In this document: positions 7,127 through 10,511 of the stretch, in pieces | How positions within the stretch are numbered: position 1 is the stretch's first letter | Layout: each line of letters opens with the position of its first letter | From: a bacterium | GTDB lineage: Bacteria; Auribacterota; JABMQX01 | Reading direction: 5' to 3' | Length of the DNA: 10,511 nucleotides | Assembly: GCA_013203085.1 (NCBI GenBank) | Contig: JABMQX010000012.1 | Location: 1-10,511, forward strand | Program-made: the position numbers and the translations under genes | The notes under the pieces: generated by a model | The model's database searches: none | Told to the model about the DNA's origin: nothing | Seen by the model: only the letters and a program-made list of their open reading frames with translations

Positions 7127-8225
7127 CTAACCGAACCGCTTGAGGTACGGGTGGATGAACTGGTCCAGCTTGCCGTCCATGACCGCTTCGACGTTCGATG
7201 TCTCCACTTTGGTTCGGTGATCCTTCACCATCGTGTACGGCTGAAAAACGTAGGACCGAATCTGGCTGCCCCACGCGATTTCCATTTTCTCGCCGTGCGC
7301 CTTTTTCAGTTCCTCTTCCCTTTTTCTCATCTCGTGCTCGTAGAGGCGTGACCGGAGAACCTTCATTGCCGTGGCCTTGTTCTTGTGCTGCGATCTCTCG
7401 TTCTGGCAACGGACGACGATCCCCGTCGGAACGTGGGTTATGCGGACCGCGGAATCGGTGACGTTGACGTGCTGACCGCCGGGACCGCTCGAGCGAAAAG
7501 TATCTATCCGGAGGTCCTTCTCCTCAATCTCAACGTGAACGTCGTCCTCGATTTCCGGCGAGATGTCAACCGATGCGAAGGAAGTATGCCGTCGCCTGTT
7601 GGCGTCGAATGGAGAGATTCGAACGAGGCGGTGGACACCTTTCTCCGCCTTGAGATAGCCGTAGCCGTAATCCCCGCGAACGACCGCCGTGACGTTCTTT
7701 ACGCCGGCGGCATCACCCGCCAGAAGATCGAGAACCTCAACACGAAATCCGTGATCTTCCGCCCAGCGCTTATACATCCTGAACAGCATGTCCGCCCAAT
7801 CACATGCTTCCGTACCCCCGGCGCCCGCATTGATACTGAGAATCGCGTTCTTCTTGTAGTTCGGGCCGCCGAGCATCCTCTTGAGCTCGAGAGCATCCAG
7901 TTCGCCGGTTATCCTGTCCACTTCGCCGGAGAGTTCTCCCAGCGAGTCATTGGGGTTCTCTTCGTCCTCAGCGATCTCGATGAGGACTCCGGCATCTTCA
8001 AGTGCAGAGGTGAGCTCGCGCAACGGCTGAACCCATTCCCGGAGCTGCTTGCCCAGCGCAATCTGGCCCTGGGCGGCGTCCGGCTCCCTCCAGAAATCGG
8101 GCTGGGACATCTTTTCTTCGAGGGCGGCGAGTTCTTTGACTTTTTTATCGAAGTCAAAGATACTCCTTCATTCGGAGGAGACGGGATCGTACATCGGCGA
8201 GTTTGTCTTTCACTTCCTGAAACAT
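7127..8225 (-). CDS. prfB: Peptide chain release factor 2, with programmed +1 frameshift
   Basis: RF2 recognises UAA and UGA stop codons and triggers peptide release on the ribosome. The coding sequence is in two frames. Codons 1-23 (8225-8157) end in CTT and are followed by in-frame TGA (8156-8154). Skipping T8156 moves into the long frame, which starts GAC TTC GAT and runs to TAG at 7127, giving 365 residues, the usual RF2 length. The anticodon-like tripeptide SPF, which marks RF2 and not RF1, is at 204-206, and the catalytic GGQ is at 249-251 (E. coli 205-207 and 250-252). The residue before SGPGGQ, equivalent to E. coli 246, is Ser. A strong AGGAGG at 8239-8234, 8 bases from the ATG, overlaps the rph stop codon, so the two genes are probably translationally coupled. 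Annotating only the downstream ATG (8110) would lose 38 residues. Confidence 0.97.
8153..8168 (-). promoter_or_regulatory. RF2 autoregulatory +1 frameshift signal
   Basis: Reading the minus strand from 8168: AAG GAG TAT CTT TGA C. The internal Shine-Dalgarno-like AAGGAG sits three bases (TAT) before the slippery CTT, followed by TGA and C. This matches the known E. coli site (AGG GGG TAT CTT TGA C) in spacing and in every functional element. When RF2 is scarce, the slow stop at UGA lets the P-site tRNA-Leu slip +1 and full-length RF2 is made. Confidence 0.96.
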
Positions 8226-8237
8226 CTGCAAGACCTC

Positions 8238-8996
8238 CTACTTAAGGTGGGAGATTCCCCGAAGGATCGCTTTCTTCTGTATTTCTATTATATCGCGAAT
8301 CCCCCTCTTGGCAAGGGAAAGCATTTCCTGCAAGGCGCGGTTGCTGAAGGGACGGCCTTCGGCGGTCGCCTGAACCTCCACGAGTTTGCCGCTTTCCGTG
8401 GCCACCACGTTCATATCCACCTCCGCGCGGCTGTCCTCCTCGTAGCACAGGTCGAGGAGAATTCTCCCATCCACAATCCCCACGCTGACCGCGGCGACGT
8501 GCTCCCGCCAGAGCGGTGACTCAATGGAAAAGGCCTTTCTGATCTTCTCCAGGGCGATAGCAAGGGCAGCGAAGCCTCCGGAGATGGCAGCCGTTCGAGT
8601 GCCGCCATCTGCCTGGAGCACATCGCAGTCAACCCAGACCGTTCTTTCTCCGAGCGCCGCCAAGTCAATCACCGAGCGGAAGCTCCGGCCGATGAGGCGC
8701 TGTATCTCGTGAGTTCTCCCGCCGACCCTTCCCCTCGAAGATTCGCGGGGACTACGCTCAAGGCCCGACGCGTACGGGAGCATGGAGTACTCAGATGTCA
8801 CCCAGCCCTTCTGCTCTCCCGCGGAATCCTCACGCAGCCACCTCGGAACTGATTCCTGCATGGAGGCGGCGCAGACCAGCTTAGTCTTTCCGAACCCCAC
8901 GTACACACTCGCCAGCGGATTCTCCAGATAATTCGGAATGATCTCAATCGCCCGTAGCTCTTCCGGCTTGCGGCCGTCAATTCGATTACCCTTCAT
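8238..8996 (-). CDS. rph: Ribonuclease PH
   Basis: Phosphorolytic 3'-5' exoribonuclease that trims tRNA 3' ends (tRNA nucleotidyltransferase), cytoplasmic, a hexameric ring in the family. At 252 residues it is slightly longer than the common 238-245. Conserved landmarks: RIDGRKPEELR at 5-15, GWVTSEYSMLP at 64-74, the phosphate-site region GGRTHEIQRLIGRSFR at 92-107, DCDVLQADGGTRTAAISG at 123-140, and DSRAEVDMNVV at 188-198 containing D188 and D194, equivalent to the catalytic metal-binding Asp pair of E. coli (178, 184). EVQATAEGRPFS at 207-218 completes the core. The ATG at 8996 has only a modest GAGGG ribosome site. In many bacteria rph is followed by rdgB; here prfB follows after 12 bases, with the stop codon overlapping its ribosome site. 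Confidence 0.97.
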   Translation of the reverse strand: MKGNRIDGRKPEELRAIEIIPNYLENPLASVYVGFGKTKLVCAASMQESVPRWLREDSAGEQKGWVTSEYSMLPYASGLERSPRESSRGRVGGRTHEIQRLIGRSFRSVIDLAALGERTVWVDCDVLQADGGTRTAAISGGFAALAIALEKIRKAFSIESPLWREHVAAVSVGIVDGRILLDLCYEEDSRAEVDMNVVATESGKLVEVQATAEGRPFSNRALQEMLSLAKRGIRDIIEIQKKAILRGISHLK

Positions 8997-9136
8997 GTGC
9001 CCTCGACCTTTTGTTTCATCCGGTTGATGTCAGATACGCGACAAGATATTCGTTCCGCCACGGCAGTGTGTCAAGAGGCAATTTCCCAATCCGCGAGGAT
9101 AGAGTGGACATTCGGGTGAAAATCGGAAAGATTCTT
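8997..9136. other. Region upstream of rph
   Basis: No gene is supported here. On the minus strand a perfect -35 hexamer TTGACA (9074-9069) is present, but the -10 choices are poor: GAATAT at 17 bases or TATCTT (9048-9043) at 20 bases. It is a possible but weak rph promoter. Confidence 0.3.
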
Positions 9137-9180
9137 GACAGGATTAACACGATTTTCAGGATTATCCTGTTCATCCTGTC
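9137..9180. repeat. CAGGATnnn repeat that inverts half way
   Basis: On the plus strand, three 9-base units follow one another from 9139 (CAGGATTAA, CACGATTTT, CAGGATTAT), and the strand sense then flips to ATCCTGTTC and ATCCTGTCG. The outer arms GACAGGAT (9137-9144) and ATCCTGTC (9173-9180) pair perfectly, as does the inner CAGGAT-T-ATCCTG (9157-9169). The middle unit has one changed base. Similar dispersed CAGGAT/ATCCTG repeats are familiar from intergenic DNA of environmental bacteria, including Planctomycetota (general recollection, not searched). It could act as a hairpin in RNA from either strand. It also overlaps the last codons of the read-through frame of the heparinase-like gene. Confidence 0.75.
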
Positions 9181-9398
9181 GAAAATGATCGGAATAGATG
9201 TCGCCGAGTAATGAAGCCTCCGGAAAAGAACAACTCGACGCCATCAAGAGAGACACGTTGACGCTTTACACGAATTACCTCGGGCGACACTATTCTCACT
9301 CCGGCAGCATCAACAAACCACGATTCTTCTGAGGCAGAACAGAGCACTGCTATCGCACGCGGGCATATAGCATTTGGGCAAAGGCGCACTGCGGCGGT
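9171..9398 (-). pseudogene. Likely severed C-terminus of the heparinase-like gene
   Basis: Directly after the TGA at 9401-9399 the same frame stays open for 75 codons to a second TGA at 9173-9171. The translation starts TAAVRLCPNAICPRAIAVL and continues with an alternating pattern including SWFVDAAGVRIV and VSLDGVELFFSG. This beta-strand pattern is what is expected at the C-terminal end of heparinase II/III-like proteins. It therefore looks like the original end of the enzyme, cut off by a nonsense codon. Third-position GC is lower than in the main gene, consistent with relaxed selection, though this is only an impression. The last few codons overlap the CAGGAT repeat. Alternatives are chance or a sequencing error in the TGA. 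Confidence 0.5.
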
Positions 9399-10511
9399 TC
9401 AGTGCCGGTCGGAGATGGTCTGCACTTCGTATATTACCGAGAAGACGGTCTCCATTGCTTTTCGCCGCACGACGAGCATCGAAATCGGCGGGGGAGTGAA
9501 TTGGTCGTCTTGCGGAAAATCGCAGGCGATGATCTCAGTTGCGGGAGCGCCTGCCATCTTCAATCGCAGCTCAACGTCCCCCTGCCGCCAGGCTGCCTCC
9601 CAGTCCCCATCGGCGTGTGCCCCTCGGGCATTTCTGATCCACAGCCATGGCTCCTTTTTCGGAAGAGATACCGGCTCGAACGCCAGGTTCGTTCGGACGA
9701 CTCCTCCATCGTCGTAAGCGTGGAACATCCACTCGTATGTGTGAGATTCGTTCGATGAGACCCGGAATTCATCTATCACTCGCTTTCCTGAAAGCGTAAT
9801 CGTGCGGCTGAGTTTCACCCCGGGATAAACCCTCCCGTGCGAGTCAACGACCCTGACGGATTTCTCGCTTTCGGAGAGATGCCACCCTGCGATTCCCAGA
9901 GGCTTGGTGAGGACGCCCTGATAGACCTGCCCGTCCACAGCGACCGTGTTGTGGCAAATGACCGACCGATTAAGCTGCCGCTGTACGGGACGAGAAAACG
10001 CATGACCTGACGTTATCGCCTCCGGGTCAGGCGCAAGGAGACGCCCTCCTCCGAAGAGAATGAGACTGAGGTGATCGTGGTGGCAATGGATGCCATTGCG
10101 GTCGAAATTGAGCATCACTACAACACCTTTGCCGTCCCAGCTTTCCCCACCTTCTTCCCCTCGGAGGAAGGCGTAGCCGTGCTCGCGGAACAGGTGCGAG
10201 GCCGCCGAAGGAGGCTTGACTTCCTTCACATCTCGCCCGTGCAGAAGCGCCACCTCCGCATTTCTTTTGCCTTGTGAGAGCACCCACGCATACTCGGCGT
10301 CGCCGTAAACGGCATAAGCGTACTCGTACCAGGGAATCTCCCAAATGCGCGTCGTTCGCCCGTACGAATCGCCGACGTTCGGGATTGTTCCGTCGGGGAA
10401 AAGTGTGATAAGCGGGGCGTCGAACATGCTCTTGAAGGAGCGCCCACCAGCGAACCCTCGATGATACAGGTCGAAGGGATGTCCAGTGCGGCGAAGCATC
10501 TCGGCAATCGA
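9399..10511 (-). CDS. Heparinase II/III-like polysaccharide lyase, 5' end outside window
   Basis: C-terminal part (370 codons) of a heparinase II/III or alginate-lyase-like protein; the frame is open through the right edge, so the ATG at 10499 is internal. Family members cleave uronic-acid-containing glycans by beta-elimination, usually outside the cytoplasm. The conserved core is visible: PNVGDSYG at 44-51, HGYAFLRGEE at 111-120, the His-rich HCHHDHLSLILFGGGRLLAPD at 142-162, HAFSRPVQRQLNRS at 170-183 and the family hallmark HNTVAVDGQ at 187-195. A beta-sandwich region follows, with ETVFSVIYE close to the stop. The TGA at 9401-9399 comes earlier than expected, and the frame continues openly for 75 codons, so the gene may be truncated by a nonsense mutation. 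It is about 400 bases upstream of rph and not obviously in its operon. The substrate is unknown. Confidence 0.85.
   Translation of the reverse strand, partial: SIAEMLRRTGHPFDLYHRGFAGGRSFKSMFDAPLITLFPDGTIPNVGDSYGRTTRIWEIPWYEYAYAVYGDAEYAWVLSQGKRNAEVALLHGRDVKEVKPPSAASHLFREHGYAFLRGEEGGESWDGKGVVVMLNFDRNGIHCHHDHLSLILFGGGRLLAPDPEAITSGHAFSRPVQRQLNRSVICHNTVAVDGQVYQGVLTKPLGIAGWHLSESEKSVRVVDSHGRVYPGVKLSRTITLSGKRVIDEFRVSSNESHTYEWMFHAYDDGGVVRTNLAFEPVSLPKKEPWLWIRNARGAHADGDWEAAWRQGDVELRLKMAGAPATEIIACDFPQDDQFTPPPISMLVVRRKAMETVFSVIYEVQTISDRH

Noticed and set aside
8154..8156. TGA in prfB as a damaging frameshift or assembly error
   Set aside because: The surrounding bases match the known RF2 programmed frameshift signal in all elements, so this is normal regulation.
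7385..8245. 286-codon open frame on the plus strand
   Set aside because: It is antisense to prfB, whose SPF and GGQ motifs and frameshift site are clear.
9071..9256. 61-codon minus-strand frame upstream of rph
   Set aside because: It runs through the CAGGAT repeat, has no clear ribosome site and shows no protein-like pattern.
9360..9401. Selenocysteine decoding of the TGA in the heparinase-like gene
   Set aside because: No suitable bacterial SECIS hairpin follows the TGA, and the family is not known for selenocysteine.

Overview
The window comes from a bacterial chromosome of moderately high GC content with ordinary housekeeping genes. A Tat-exported Gfo/Idh/MocA oxidoreductase next to a secreted xylose-isomerase-like TIM barrel, a heparinase II/III-like enzyme and several TPR proteins suggest a polysaccharide-using lineage of the Planctomycetota/Verrucomicrobiota or candidate-phylum type. 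That placement is inference from gene content only. No plasmid, phage, transposon, CRISPR, tRNA or rRNA signal was seen.

Layout, left to right: the 5' two thirds of cysS (minus strand) with a good promoter; about 440 bases with no convincing gene; a two-gene plus-strand operon (Gfo/Idh/MocA oxidoreductase, then secreted TIM barrel); a convergent minus-strand gene for a secreted protein with eight TPRs; deoC (minus) directly upstream of it. A divergent promoter region then leads to a second, cytoplasmic TPR protein on the plus strand. This runs convergently into prfB, which sits in a tight rph-prfB pair on the minus strand. A 400-base stretch upstream of rph carries a CAGGAT-type repeat, followed by a heparinase II/III-like gene that enters from the right edge (minus strand).

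How the genes work together: the oxidoreductase, TIM barrel and heparinase-like protein fit oxidation and breakdown of uronate- or keto-sugar-containing glycans, but the substrate cannot be read from sequence. CysRS, RNase PH and RF2 are translation and RNA-maturation housekeeping. DeoC salvages deoxyribose phosphate. The best-supported special features are: (1) the complete autoregulatory +1 frameshift site in prfB, which makes a conventional start-to-stop reading miss the first 38 residues; (2) an in-frame TGA in the heparinase-like gene, followed by 75 open codons that look like the missing C-terminus; (3) a compact repeat built from 9-base CAGGATnnn units that inverts half way. No wholly new defence or mobile system was found.
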